A stretch of 64,000 bases of DNA from Clostridium_AD sp964467165 (GCA_964467165.1 CAYXOL010000005.1:71076-135075), one strand, 5' to 3'; positions 7,909 through 15,807 are shown, counted from the first letter of the stretch. The notes: a model not told the origin generated them from the letters alone. Numbers and translations are program-made.

Positions 7909-8732
7909 ATTTTGAATACTGTGATCAGCTTGTTCGCGATTTTGAATATGTAGTTGAGCATCCTATTGTGAGTAAATCTTCTGTTTACTATACAGGAGTT
8001 GATTTAGGTACAGCATGTGTAGTTTTAGCGGTTTTGGATGAAAACTACAAACCTGTAGCAGGTGCTTATAGATATGCAGATGTAGTTCGAGATGGTATGG
8101 TTGTGGATTATATTGGTGCAATTAAAATTGTTAGAGAACTTAAGCAAGAGATTGAGGCGAAGTTAGGTGCAGAGCTTTTATATGCAGCTGCTGCAATTCC
8201 TCCTGGAACAGATGCTTTGGATTCAGGAGCAGTTAGCAATGTGGTTCAGGCTGCTGGATTTGAAATTACATGTGTGCTTGATGAATCTACGGCTGCGAAT
8301 AATGTGCTAAAAATTAAAGAGGGTGCAGTTGTGGATGTGGGCGGTGGAACCACCGGAATTTCTATTTTAAAGAATGGAGAAGTTATTTATGTTGCTGATG
8401 AACCAACTGGAGGTACACATTTTTCCTTAGTTGTTTCTGGGGCATACAAAATACCTTTTGCAGATGCAGAGTTATATAAGCGGAATCCTGAAAATCATAA
8501 GGAAGTGTTACCAGTACTTAAGCCAGTAGTTGAAAAAATAGCTTCTATTATTAATCAGCATATTAAAGGTCATGATGTTCAGGAAATATGTTTGGTAGGT
8601 GGAACTTGCTGTCTTACTGGAATTGAAAAAATTATAGAAAAAAAGACAGGTATTTATACTCATAAGCCACAAAATCCGATGTTTGTAACTCCACTAGGTA
8701 TAGCACTTAGTTGCACTCAGGAAAGTATATGA
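7890..8732 (+). CDS. eutJ: EutJ-like Hsp70-family chaperone/ATPase
   Basis: This 280-residue protein has the actin/Hsp70 ATPase fold without the peptide-binding half, as in EutJ. Visible elements are the phosphate-1 loop GVDLGTACVVLAV (about residues 36-48), the phosphate-2 loop VVDVGGGTTGISIL, and LVGGTCCLTGIE near the adenosine site. EutJ is thought to help fold or assemble microcompartment enzymes, but its job is unproven. AGGAGGT precedes the ATG, which lies inside the 3' end of the EutT-like gene. A BMC gene follows 19 nt downstream. Confidence 0.9.
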   Translation: MSEKKLNFEYCDQLVRDFEYVVEHPIVSKSSVYYTGVDLGTACVVLAVLDENYKPVAGAYRYADVVRDGMVVDYIGAIKIVRELKQEIEAKLGAELLYAAAAIPPGTDALDSGAVSNVVQAAGFEITCVLDESTAANNVLKIKEGAVVDVGGGTTGISILKNGEVIYVADEPTGGTHFSLVVSGAYKIPFADAELYKRNPENHKEVLPVLKPVVEKIASIINQHIKGHDVQEICLVGGTCCLTGIEKIIEKKTGIYTHKPQNPMFVTPLGIALSCTQESI

Positions 8733-8751
8733 TAGAGGGGGAGGATTAAAT

Positions 8752-9054
8752 ATGGAGTTTAGAGTTATTAAATCCCCTACACCAGGTACGATAGATATAC
8801 TTATGAGGCGTATGGGACCAGGAGTTGATCAAGATACCATTTGTGTTGATGCAGTTGGGCTGGTGCAAGGAAGAATGATAGAGATGATTTGCGCAGCAGA
8901 TATTGCAGAAAAGGCAGTTGGCGTCACAGTGCAAGATATTAGGGGAAGTTGTCCTCAAAATATGATAATGATTGCGATTTTTGGAGATACTTCATCTGTT
9001 GAATCTGCTATTGAAGAGATTAAATGCAGCATGAAAAAGGAGAAAAATTTATGA
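8752..9054 (+). CDS. BMC shell protein with Cys in the predicted pore (GrpU-like)
   Basis: This 100-residue protein has a divergent BMC domain: VDAVGLVQGRMIEMICAADIAEKA, then a GDTSSVESAIEEI tail. Where ordinary BMC-H proteins have the pore loop KIGSG or VGGG, it has RGSCPQ, with Cys67 at the pore. A comparable Cys in GrpU, a shell protein of a glycyl-radical propanediol microcompartment, binds an Fe-S cluster in the hexamer pore. A similar role is inferred here, not shown. The N-terminal ~25 residues (KSPTPGTIDILMRRMGPGVD) are an added segment, as in EutS-like permuted forms. Its stop overlaps the BMC-P start (ATGA). Confidence 0.8.
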   Translation: MEFRVIKSPTPGTIDILMRRMGPGVDQDTICVDAVGLVQGRMIEMICAADIAEKAVGVTVQDIRGSCPQNMIMIAIFGDTSSVESAIEEIKCSMKKEKNL

Positions 9055-9311
9055 TAATAGCGAAACTGATTGCTAGTGTATGGGCAACAAGGAAATCAGA
9101 CTCACTTAACGGATTAAAGTTTATGCTGGCAGAAATAATTGAGGGTACAAGTGCTGGTCAGCGATTAATTGTTGTTGATACTATCAGTGCCGGTATTGGA
9201 GATAGGGTTATTGTATGTACTGGGTCATCGGCTCGCCGAATGCTTGGTAATGACGATATTCCAGTTGATGCAGCTGTTGTTGGAATAATAGACGACGATT
9301 GCAACATTTAA
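9051..9311 (+). CDS. BMC-P vertex protein (EutN/CcmL family)
   Basis: This 86-residue pentamer-forming protein starts MIIAKLIASVWATRKSDSLNG, the typical EutN/CcmL opening, and continues with DTISAGIGDRVIVCTGSSARRML and VVGIIDD. Such pentamers cap the twelve vertices of the shell. I chose the ATG at 9051: it overlaps the upstream stop in ATGA, has AAGGAG nearby, and matches where family members begin. An in-frame start at 9024 would add nine residues unlike the family. It is the only BMC-P gene seen in the locus. Confidence 0.9.
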   Translation: MIIAKLIASVWATRKSDSLNGLKFMLAEIIEGTSAGQRLIVVDTISAGIGDRVIVCTGSSARRMLGNDDIPVDAAVVGIIDDDCNI

Positions 9312-9415
9312 CAACATTTTGGAAGCTTTAAGGCTATTATCTTCTATAAGTAGCAGTTACTTAGCCGAAAAAAGTTACACAGATTGTAGTCTAAAGCTGC
9401 TTCCAAAGTTGTTAA
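9308..9415 (+). other. Structured intercistronic element
   Basis: The gap between the BMC-P and PduS-like genes holds a long imperfect inverted repeat. TTAACAAC (9308-9315) pairs with GTTGTTAA (9408-9415). GGAAGC and TTTA (9321-9330) pair with TAAAGC...GCTTCC (9392-9404). Inside are GGCTA (9332-9336)/TAGCC (9362-9366) and AAGTA/TACTT. There is no T-run, so it does not look like a terminator. It may be a processing or stability element. Confidence 0.45.
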
Positions 9416-9466
9416 TATTGCAGCTTCGCAGAAGATGATTTAATAGAGAACTAGGGAGTGATAAGG

Positions 9467-10795
9467 ATGAGTCTTCTTGATATGGTTAGAGAAGCTGGTG
9501 TTATTGGTGCAGGTGGTGCAGGATTTCCTACCCATGTAAAACTAGCATCTAGCTGTGAATATATACTTCTTAACGGAGCCGAATGTGAACCGTTACTTAG
9601 GGTGGATCAGCAGTTGATGAAGTTATTTCCCGATGAAATAATAAAAGGATTTGTGTTAGCGGGAAAGTTTGTTTCTGCAAACAAAGCAATTATAGGTGTT
9701 AAGGGAAAGCATAAACAAGTAATTTCTCTTTTGCGAGAGAGGATAGAAGCTTTGCAGGTAAGTGATTACGTTGTAGTTAAAGAGCTTCCTGATGCTTACC
9801 CAGTTGGTGATGAACAAGTTTTGGTTTATGAACTTACAGGTAGGGTGGTACCTGAAATGGGTATTCCAATCAAGGTAGGATGTGTAGTAGTAAATTCAGA
9901 AACGGTATTAAATCTTTACAATGCCTCCATGGGACAATCTGTTACAGAAAAATATATTACAGTTGCAGGGGATATACCGAAAAGTTTGACAATAAAGGTA
10001 CCGGTTGGCACACCTATTATAGATGTTCTAAAGCAAAGTGGTATAGAAAGTTTTGATGACTATGCAGTCATTGATGGTGGTCCTATGATGGGTCCTGTGA
10101 TGGATAGTATTGATGGATATATTACAAAGAAAAATAAGGGATTCGTAATTTTGAAAAAAGAGCATGCTCTCATTCGTAAGAAATCTATGAGCATTGAACA
10201 GGCAAGAAGAGTGAATAGAGCTTCCTGTGAACAATGTCGTATGTGTACTGATATATGTCCTCGGTTCCTTCTTGGACATAATGTGCAACCACATAAGATG
10301 ATGACTGCTTTAAACTACGCACTAACAGATGTTGAAGGACAGAAGAATGCCCAGTTATGCTGTCAGTGTAATTTATGTGAACTGTTCTCTTGTCCTGTGG
10401 GACTTTATCCGAAATCTGCAAATGTCTATTTTAAAGAGAAATTGGCAAAGCAGAATATAAGGTATAAGCCAGTGCAGTCAGAATTCATTCCTCGCAAAAA
10501 CCGTGAATATAGATTGGTTCCAAGTAAACGCCTTGTGGCTAGACTGGGGTTACAAAATTTTGACAATCCGGCTCCTATGACGGAAGTTGAAATAAAACCT
10601 GAATTAGTACACATTGCAACAAGGCAGCATGTAGGGGCACCTGCAGTTAGTATTGTTAATATAGGAGACAAGGTGCAGCTTGGACAGTTAATTGGTAAAA
10701 TTCCTGAAGATAGTTTGGGTGCGACAATTCATTCAAGTATTTCTGGAACGGTTATAGAGTGTGGAAATGATTTTATTGCAATAAGGAGGGATTAA
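9467..10795 (+). CDS. PduS/RnfC-like NADH-dependent flavo-iron-sulfur protein
   Basis: This 442-residue protein resembles PduS and the RnfC subunit of Rnf complexes. The N-terminal GVIGAGGAGFPTHVK and LLNGAECEPLL elements belong to the NADH/FMN-binding part. Two [4Fe-4S] motifs follow, CEQCRMCTDICP and CCQCNLCELFSCP, then a C-terminal barrel-sandwich segment (VSIVNIGDKVQLGQLIG). In Pdu compartments it reduces cobalamin; here there is no B12 lyase, so it may move electrons from internal NADH to an acceptor or across a metal-containing shell protein. I chose the ATG at 9467 with AGGGAG upstream; an in-frame GTG at 9458 overlaps that ribosome site. The PduT-like BMC-T gene follows one base after its stop. 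Confidence 0.88.
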   Translation: MSLLDMVREAGVIGAGGAGFPTHVKLASSCEYILLNGAECEPLLRVDQQLMKLFPDEIIKGFVLAGKFVSANKAIIGVKGKHKQVISLLRERIEALQVSDYVVVKELPDAYPVGDEQVLVYELTGRVVPEMGIPIKVGCVVVNSETVLNLYNASMGQSVTEKYITVAGDIPKSLTIKVPVGTPIIDVLKQSGIESFDDYAVIDGGPMMGPVMDSIDGYITKKNKGFVILKKEHALIRKKSMSIEQARRVNRASCEQCRMCTDICPRFLLGHNVQPHKMMTALNYALTDVEGQKNAQLCCQCNLCELFSCPVGLYPKSANVYFKEKLAKQNIRYKPVQSEFIPRKNREYRLVPSKRLVARLGLQNFDNPAPMTEVEIKPELVHIATRQHVGAPAVSIVNIGDKVQLGQLIGKIPEDSLGATIHSSISGTVIECGNDFIAIRRD

Positions 10796-10796
10796 T

Positions 10797-11345
10797 ATGT
10801 CTATAGCAATCGGAATGGTTGAATTTACAAGTATTTCGCGAGGTATATATGTAGCAGATCAGATGTTGAAAATTGCTGATGTAGAAATAGTTACAGCAAG
10901 TTCAGTTTGCCCCGGAAAGTATATAGTTATTGTTCAGGGGGATGTTTCATCAGTTCAAGATTCAGTGAGTATTGGTGAAAAATTGGCAGAAGAATTTTTA
11001 ATTGATTCTATTGTTATACCAAATGTAAGCCCCGCAGTTTTTCCAGCAATCACAGGCACAACTATGCCAGATGAAATTCAGGCACTAGGAATTATGGAGT
11101 CATTTTCACTTGCTACCATGGTTATCGCCGCTGATGCAATACTGAAAGCTGCAGATTTAGAGCCCATAGAGCTCCGTTTAGGAAATGGAATAGGCGGTAA
11201 GTCATTCTTTACTTTTACTGGGGATGTAGGTGCTGTAGAGACCGGTATTGAAACAGGAAAGAATATTGCAAAAGAAAAAGGGCTGCTTGTGAATGCAGAG
11301 ATTATAGCTTCACCATCAGATAGATTGTTGTCATCTTTGTTCTAA
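10797..11345 (+). CDS. PduT-like BMC-T shell protein with pore Cys
   Basis: This 182-residue tandem-BMC protein aligns well with PduT, in which Cys38 of each subunit holds a [4Fe-4S] cluster in the trimer pore. Here SSVCPGKY places a Cys at residue 38 as well. The second domain has GNGIGGKSFFTFTGDVGAVE, where PduT has an IGGK motif. The gene directly follows the PduS-like gene, the usual pairing, which supports an electron path through the shell. The cluster itself is inferred from the family. Confidence 0.9.
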   Translation: MSIAIGMVEFTSISRGIYVADQMLKIADVEIVTASSVCPGKYIVIVQGDVSSVQDSVSIGEKLAEEFLIDSIVIPNVSPAVFPAITGTTMPDEIQALGIMESFSLATMVIAADAILKAADLEPIELRLGNGIGGKSFFTFTGDVGAVETGIETGKNIAKEKGLLVNAEIIASPSDRLLSSLF

Positions 11346-11411
11346 TATTTTAGAACTTATATATAAAGGTGTTTAAAGTGACTATACCAATAAATAAAAG
11401 GATGTGAAGTA

Positions 11412-12113
11412 ATGAAAAAATTAATTAGTGTAAAAAATGTGGAAGATGCAGAAAAACAGGGACAAAAGATAATATATATAGATAACGATACAATTCTTAC
11501 TCCGTCAGCTAAAGATGCAGCGAGAAATTGTGGAATAGAGTTTTCTACAGATGCCCCTGTCTGTGAAACAAAATCTTCTTGTGAAGAAAAAGCTGCTGTA
11601 CCAGTAAAAGCTTGTGAAGAAAAGGGTTCTTGCGAAGGAATGGCTTCTGAACTTGCCAAAGCCTGTGAAGGTGGAATAGATGCTGATATGATTTATAAGG
11701 TATTTAAAGCTATGATGGATAAGGGTCTTTTAAATGGTATTCTTGATTCAGTTTCAAGCAAACCATATATTTCAGAAACAGATGCTTGTGGGCTTAAGAT
11801 AGTTCGTGGTAATACAGTGAAGATGGAAGTTCTTGATACTGGGAATCCAGATGATAAGGTATTTTATCAGGAAATTATCAGTGCTACTGATGGTTCTTCA
11901 ATGAATGCAGGATTTATTACAATTGAAGATTGTAATTTCGACTGGGAAACTACTTGTGAAGAAATCTACTGCGTTGCAGAAGGTACACTAACAGTAACAG
12001 TAAACGGAAAGGTTTATACTGCAAATCCAGGTGATTCAGTATTCTTCCCTAAGGGAGCTAAATTTGCATTTGGTTCACCAAACAAGATGAAAGCGTTCTA
12101 CGTTACACACTAG
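11412..12113 (+). CDS. eutQ: EutQ-type cupin (acetate-kinase-like) with Cys-rich linker
   Basis: This 233-residue protein has an EutQ-like N-terminal segment (IYIDNDTILTPSAKDAARNCGIEF) and a C-terminal cupin barrel (about residues 125-233, with CVAEGTLTVTVNGKVYTANPGDSVFFPKGAKF). Salmonella EutQ has acetate kinase activity, so this protein could make ATP from the acetyl-phosphate produced by PduL. Between the parts lies an unusual linker (about residues 50-90) in which a CE-(T/E)-K-(S/G)-SCE unit is repeated, giving five or six cysteines in some 40 residues. That is far more than EutQ normally has and could bind metal or form cross-links. The BMC-H with extension follows 31 nt later. Confidence 0.85.
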   Translation: MKKLISVKNVEDAEKQGQKIIYIDNDTILTPSAKDAARNCGIEFSTDAPVCETKSSCEEKAAVPVKACEEKGSCEGMASELAKACEGGIDADMIYKVFKAMMDKGLLNGILDSVSSKPYISETDACGLKIVRGNTVKMEVLDTGNPDDKVFYQEIISATDGSSMNAGFITIEDCNFDWETTCEEIYCVAEGTLTVTVNGKVYTANPGDSVFFPKGAKFAFGSPNKMKAFYVTH

Positions 12114-12144
12114 AAACTTTCAGTAAAGTTAAGGAGGTTAAGCA

Positions 12145-12819
12145 ATGCAGGCACTTGGGTTAATCGAAACAAAGGGACTTATTGCAGCTATTGAGAGTGC
12201 AGATGCTATGCTCAAGGCCGCAGATGTGAATCTCTTGGAAAGAACATATGTAGGTGGAGGTCTTGTTTCAATTATTGTAACTGGTGATGTGGGAGCAGTG
12301 AAAGCAGCTGTAGAGGCTGGTGGAGCTGCAGTTAGAAAAATAAATAGTGCACTTCTGGTTTCAGAGCACGTGATTCCACGTCCACATGAAGATTTAGAAT
12401 ATACAATTATACCAGGGTCACCACTGAAAAATGTAGAAATTTCAACTGATGTGATAGTAGAAACTGAATTCAATGAGCAAGCAAAAGTTGAAATTGTTGA
12501 AGAAGAAACTGCTAAGGTCGCTGCTAAAGATGAAGAAATAGTAGTTGAAAATATACAAGAAATAGAAATATTTCTAGAAAAAACAGTTGATTCTTTAGAA
12601 AATGATTTGTGTGAATTAAGTAATAAAGAATCTGTAGATAAGATGGTAGCTGAAGATGGTTTGGAAGAAGCTATTAAGATTTTAAGTAAGTTTAAAGTTA
12701 TTGAACTTCGAAATTTAGCTCGTCAATATAAAAACTTTGGTATTGCAGGCAGGAGGGTTTCTAAAGCTAATAAAATGCTGCTGATTACAGAGTTTAAAAA
12801 ATATTACGGAAATAATTAA
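12145..12819 (+). CDS. BMC-H shell protein with acidic linker and SAP-like C-terminal domain
   Basis: Residues 1-90 of this 224-residue protein are a normal BMC-H domain (QALGLIETKGLIAAIESADAML, then TGDVGAVKAAVEAGGAA). An acidic, low-complexity linker follows (about 95-165, rich in VEE/EI). The last ~50 residues read as three short helices, EEAIKILSKFKVIELRNLAR followed by an IAGRRVSKANKMLLITEFKKYY segment. That pattern resembles SAP or Rho-N type nucleic-acid-binding modules (L..leLr.lA....g..k..kk.eLi). EutK has a different, winged-helix extension. The tail may tether cargo, RNA or the nucleoid to the shell. The BMC assignment is firm; the tail assignment is tentative. Confidence 0.85.
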   Translation: MQALGLIETKGLIAAIESADAMLKAADVNLLERTYVGGGLVSIIVTGDVGAVKAAVEAGGAAVRKINSALLVSEHVIPRPHEDLEYTIIPGSPLKNVEISTDVIVETEFNEQAKVEIVEEETAKVAAKDEEIVVENIQEIEIFLEKTVDSLENDLCELSNKESVDKMVAEDGLEEAIKILSKFKVIELRNLARQYKNFGIAGRRVSKANKMLLITEFKKYYGNN

Positions 12820-12863
12820 CGTAGTTATAAAGCTTTATGAGAAAAAGAATGGAGGAGTTTTAA

Positions 12864-14432
12864 TTGGAGAATATAGATTATGATTTACGTTCAGTACAAG
12901 AAGCAAGAAATCTGGCAAGACTTGGAAAAGTTGCGGCAACTCAGATTGCTGATTATACGCAGGAGCAAATAGACAAGATTTTATGCAATATGGTTAAAGT
13001 AGCAGAGGAAAATTCAGTTTGCCTTGCTCAGATGGCCGTAGAAGAAACTGGTTTTGGAAAAGTTGAAGATAAGACTTATAAAAACCATATGGCATCTACT
13101 TTGGTTTATAATGCTACTAAAGATATGAAGACTATTGGTATAATTCACGAAGATGAAGTTCAAAGAGTAATTGATATTGCTGAACCTGTTGGTTTAATAA
13201 TGGGTATTGTACCTTCTACAAATCCAACATCTACTGCAATTTTCAAAGCAATAATTGCAATTAAATCACGTAATGCAATTGTGTTTTCACCACATCCAGC
13301 TGCATTAAAATGTACAATGAAGGCAATAACTCTTATGAATGATGCTGCAGTAGCGGCAGGAGCACCTGCTAACATTATTAGTAGTCTTTCTACATTATCA
13401 ATTGGTGCTACAAATGAGTTAATGAAATGCAAGGAAGTTGCTTTAATTATTGCAACTGGAGGCCCAGGAATGGTAAAAGCCGCTTATAGCGCTGGTAAGC
13501 CTGCGTTGGGTGTTGGAGCTGGTAACTCTCCGGCTTATATTGAGAAAACAGCAAATGTTCAGCAAGCGGTTAAGAATATTATGGCAAGCAAGACTTTTGA
13601 CTATGGAACTATTTGTGCATCTGAGCAGTCTATAATTGTTGAAGAGTGTAACCATGACCAAGTAGTGGCTGAACTTAAAAAACAGGGCGGTTATTTTATG
13701 ACAGTTGAAGAAACTGCAAAAGTTTGCGCACTATTATTTAAGAATGGACACACAATGAGTGCTAAATTCGTAGGAAGATCTCCTCAGGTTATTGCAGCAG
13801 CTGCTGGTATTTCTATTCCAGAGGGAACTAAAGTGCTTATAGGAAAGCAGCAAGATGTTGGTGAGGCTTATCCATTGTCTTATGAAAAACTTACAACAGT
13901 ACTAGCTTTTTATACAGTAAAAGATTGGCATGAGGCATGTAATCTTAGCATTAAGCTACTTCAGAATGGAATCGGACATACTATGAGTATTCATACAGAA
14001 GATAGAGCTATTGTAATGGAATTTGCTAAAAAACCAGCAGCTCGTATTTTAGTTAATACTGGTGGAACTCAAGGTGGTACAGGTGCAAGCACAGGCCTTA
14101 TACCTTCATTTACACTAGGTTGCGGTACATGGGGCGGAAGTTCTGTTTCTGAAAATGTTACTCCAATGCATTTGATTAATATCAAAAGAGTTGCATATGG
14201 TATTAAGGATTGTAGCACATTGGTTTCAGCTGATCCTACTTTCAATCACCCTGAATTATCTGTTAGTTGTGAAGCTAAAAGTAACGTAGGCTGTGGTTTA
14301 TTAAGTCCTGACTCATATGCGGCTGCATCAGCTTCTGTTACTGCATGTGCAGCTGGCAATGGTTCTAATGACAATGAAAAACTTTTGAAACTTGTAAATG
14401 ATCTGGTAGCTGCAATGAAGGGAGCTAACTAG
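12864..14432 (+). CDS. CoA-acylating acetaldehyde dehydrogenase
   Basis: This 522-residue enzyme of the EutE/PduP/CutF group oxidises acetaldehyde to acetyl-CoA with NAD+. The nucleophile lies in DYGTICASEQS (Cys251), and GAGNSPAYIEKTA and the IVPSTNPTSTAIFKA segment are typical of the family. The C-terminus after residue 460 is an extra region ending in a predicted amphipathic helix (NEKLLKLVNDLVAAMKGA), likely an encapsulation peptide. The start is TTG at 12864 with GGAGGAG six bases before; the in-frame ATG fifteen bases upstream hits TAA at once. It is predicted to be the active partner of the Ser251 homologue at 1164-2654. The pduL start follows one base after its stop. Confidence 0.92.
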   Translation: MENIDYDLRSVQEARNLARLGKVAATQIADYTQEQIDKILCNMVKVAEENSVCLAQMAVEETGFGKVEDKTYKNHMASTLVYNATKDMKTIGIIHEDEVQRVIDIAEPVGLIMGIVPSTNPTSTAIFKAIIAIKSRNAIVFSPHPAALKCTMKAITLMNDAAVAAGAPANIISSLSTLSIGATNELMKCKEVALIIATGGPGMVKAAYSAGKPALGVGAGNSPAYIEKTANVQQAVKNIMASKTFDYGTICASEQSIIVEECNHDQVVAELKKQGGYFMTVEETAKVCALLFKNGHTMSAKFVGRSPQVIAAAAGISIPEGTKVLIGKQQDVGEAYPLSYEKLTTVLAFYTVKDWHEACNLSIKLLQNGIGHTMSIHTEDRAIVMEFAKKPAARILVNTGGTQGGTGASTGLIPSFTLGCGTWGGSSVSENVTPMHLINIKRVAYGIKDCSTLVSADPTFNHPELSVSCEAKSNVGCGLLSPDSYAAASASVTACAAGNGSNDNEKLLKLVNDLVAAMKGAN

Positions 14433-14433
14433 A

Positions 14434-15090
14434 ATGGAAATGGATAAGTATAATGCTGTTCTAAAACTTTTGCTGGAGGCTGTTCAAACTAATGGTTCTG
14501 CTACAGAAGTTAAAGAAGACATATATGAGATTCCAGTTGGAGTTTCCAATCGTCACATTCATCTTTCTCAGGCAGATTTAAGTAGTCTGTTTGGTGAAGG
14601 ATATCAACTTACAAAGAGTAAAGACTTATCACAACCAGGACAGTATGCATGTAAGGAAATTTTAACAATTTGCGGACCAAAGGGTGCCATTGAGAAAGTT
14701 AGAATTCTTGGTCCTGTGCGCAGTAAATCGCAGGTAGAAGTTCTCACAGGAGATTCATTTAAACTTGGCACACGTTCAGATGCAAGGTTATCAGGTGACT
14801 TACAAGGAACACCTGGAATTACTTTAATTGGTCCTAAGGGATCGGTTCAGTTAGCAGAAGGTTTGATTGTTGCACAAAGACATATTCATATGACTCTTAA
14901 AGATGCACAGGGTCTTGGTGTACATGATGGGCAGATGGTATCTATTCAAGTTAACGGATCTCGTGGTGGTACTTATAGTAATGTGGCAGTTAGAGCAAAT
15001 GAAGATTATTGTCTAGAATGTCATCTTGACACAGAAGAAGCAAATGCTATGAATCTTAATTCCTTATCAAAAATTACAATCACAAAATAA
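14434..15090 (+). CDS. pduL: Phosphate acyltransferase PduL
   Basis: This 218-residue PduL converts acetyl-CoA and phosphate to acetyl-phosphate, recycling CoA inside the compartment. The two zinc-binding signatures are clear: VSNRHIHLS (about residues 37-45) and AQRHIHMT (about 148-155), along with GPVRSKSQVEVL and LGTRSDARLSG. The N-terminal ~18 residues (DKYNAVLKLLLEAVQT) form a predicted amphipathic helix of the encapsulation-peptide type. Start choice is between ATG at 14434 and ATG at 14440; the first is better spaced from AAGGGAGC inside the previous gene. Its acetyl-phosphate would feed the EutQ-type protein or a housekeeping acetate kinase. Confidence 0.95.
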   Translation: MEMDKYNAVLKLLLEAVQTNGSATEVKEDIYEIPVGVSNRHIHLSQADLSSLFGEGYQLTKSKDLSQPGQYACKEILTICGPKGAIEKVRILGPVRSKSQVEVLTGDSFKLGTRSDARLSGDLQGTPGITLIGPKGSVQLAEGLIVAQRHIHMTLKDAQGLGVHDGQMVSIQVNGSRGGTYSNVAVRANEDYCLECHLDTEEANAMNLNSLSKITITK

Positions 15091-15793
15091 AAAATTAGGA
15101 GGAAATAAAAATGAAATATGATGCATTAGGTATGATCGAAACAAAGGGTTTAGTTGGAGCTATTGAGGCTGCAGATGCAATGGTTAAAGCAGCAAATGTA
15201 TATTTAGTAGGTAAAGAATTTGTTGGTGGAGGTCTTGTAACAGTAATGGTAAGAGGCGACGTTGGTGCTGTAAAAGCGGCAACTGATGCAGGAGCTGCGG
15301 CTGCTCAAAGAGTTGGAGAACTTATTTCAGTTCATGTTATTCCTCGTCCACATGTAGAAGTTGAAGGCATTCTTCCTAAAATGATAAAGACTGAAGAATA
15401 GGAAAATAGATTCTGACCATTATTAGAGGAATTTATATAAATTATATTGGTATCATGGTGGGTTAATATTGTACTATAAGAAATTACAATTACAAATAAA
15501 AATTTAGGAGGAAATAAAAATGAAATATGATGCATTAGGTATGATCGAAACAAAGGGTTTAGTTGGAGCTATTGAGGCTGCGGATGCAATGGTTAAGGCA
15601 GCAAATGTATACTTAGTAGGTAAAGAATTTGTTGGTGGAGGTCTTGTAACAGTAATGGTAAGAGGTGACGTTGGAGCTGTAAAGGCAGCAACAGATGCTG
15701 GTGCTGCAGCAGCACAAAGAGTTGGAGAACTTATTTCAGTTCATGTTATCCCTCGTCCACACGCTGAAGTTGAAGGTATTCTTCCTAAAACAG
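15071..15793 (+). repeat. Tandem duplication of a BMC-H gene with its leader
   Basis: Copy A runs from about 15071 to 15380 and copy B from about 15481 to 15790. Both start in an AAATTACAAT leader, include the same AGGAGGAAATAAAA ribosome site, and end at CCTAAAA. The ~100 nt between them is unrelated. The copies differ at scattered, mostly silent positions, so this is a real, somewhat aged duplication kept nearly identical at protein level. Confidence 0.85.
15111..15401 (+). CDS. BMC-H shell protein, copy 1
   Basis: This 96-residue canonical hexameric shell protein has DALGMIETKGLVGAIEAADA, pore loop FVGGGLV, RGDVGAVKAATDAG and VIPRPH. It is nearly identical to the next gene over residues 1-89, with one substitution there (V/A after RPH); the tails then diverge (MIKTEE here). 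AGGAGG lies seven bases before the ATG, and the leader is also shared with copy 2. As plain BMC-H proteins late in the operon, these two are likely the bulk facet tiles. The pore loop has a GGG run, suggesting a small polar pore. Confidence 0.95.
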   Translation: MKYDALGMIETKGLVGAIEAADAMVKAANVYLVGKEFVGGGLVTVMVRGDVGAVKAATDAGAAAAQRVGELISVHVIPRPHVEVEGILPKMIKTEE

Positions 15794-15807
15794 CAATCAA
15801 AGAATAG
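15520..15807 (+). CDS. BMC-H shell protein, copy 2
   Basis: This 95-residue canonical BMC-H protein is almost the same as copy 1 but ends TAIKE. Many third-codon changes separate the genes, which argues for purifying selection on both proteins. It is the last gene before the strong hairpin at 15850-15910 and so probably ends the main shell transcript. Two near-identical BMC-H genes are common in such loci and may raise dosage of the major facet protein or allow mixed hexamers. Confidence 0.95.
   Translation: MKYDALGMIETKGLVGAIEAADAMVKAANVYLVGKEFVGGGLVTVMVRGDVGAVKAATDAGAAAAQRVGELISVHVIPRPHAEVEGILPKTAIKE

Noticed and set aside
12138..12473. A 111-codon reverse-strand open frame under the extended BMC-H gene.
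   Set aside because: It lies wholly antisense to a well-supported gene, has no ribosome site, and its composition reflects the opposite strand.
12849..12863. An ATG upstream of the second aldehyde dehydrogenase as its start.
   Set aside because: It is in frame but reaches TAA after three codons; the TTG at 12864 has the well-spaced ribosome site.
15071..15793. The duplicated BMC-H genes might be an assembly artefact.
   Set aside because: The copies differ at scattered silent sites and in their tails, and the spacer between them is unique sequence.
495..15807. The operon could be an ethanolamine (eut) or B12-type propanediol locus, because it has EutS-, EutP-, EutT-, EutJ- and EutQ-like genes and PduS/PduT/PduL.
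   Set aside because: No ethanolamine ammonia-lyase or B12 diol dehydratase genes are present. The lyase is a glycyl radical enzyme with all checked CutC choline-pocket residues at a constant offset.
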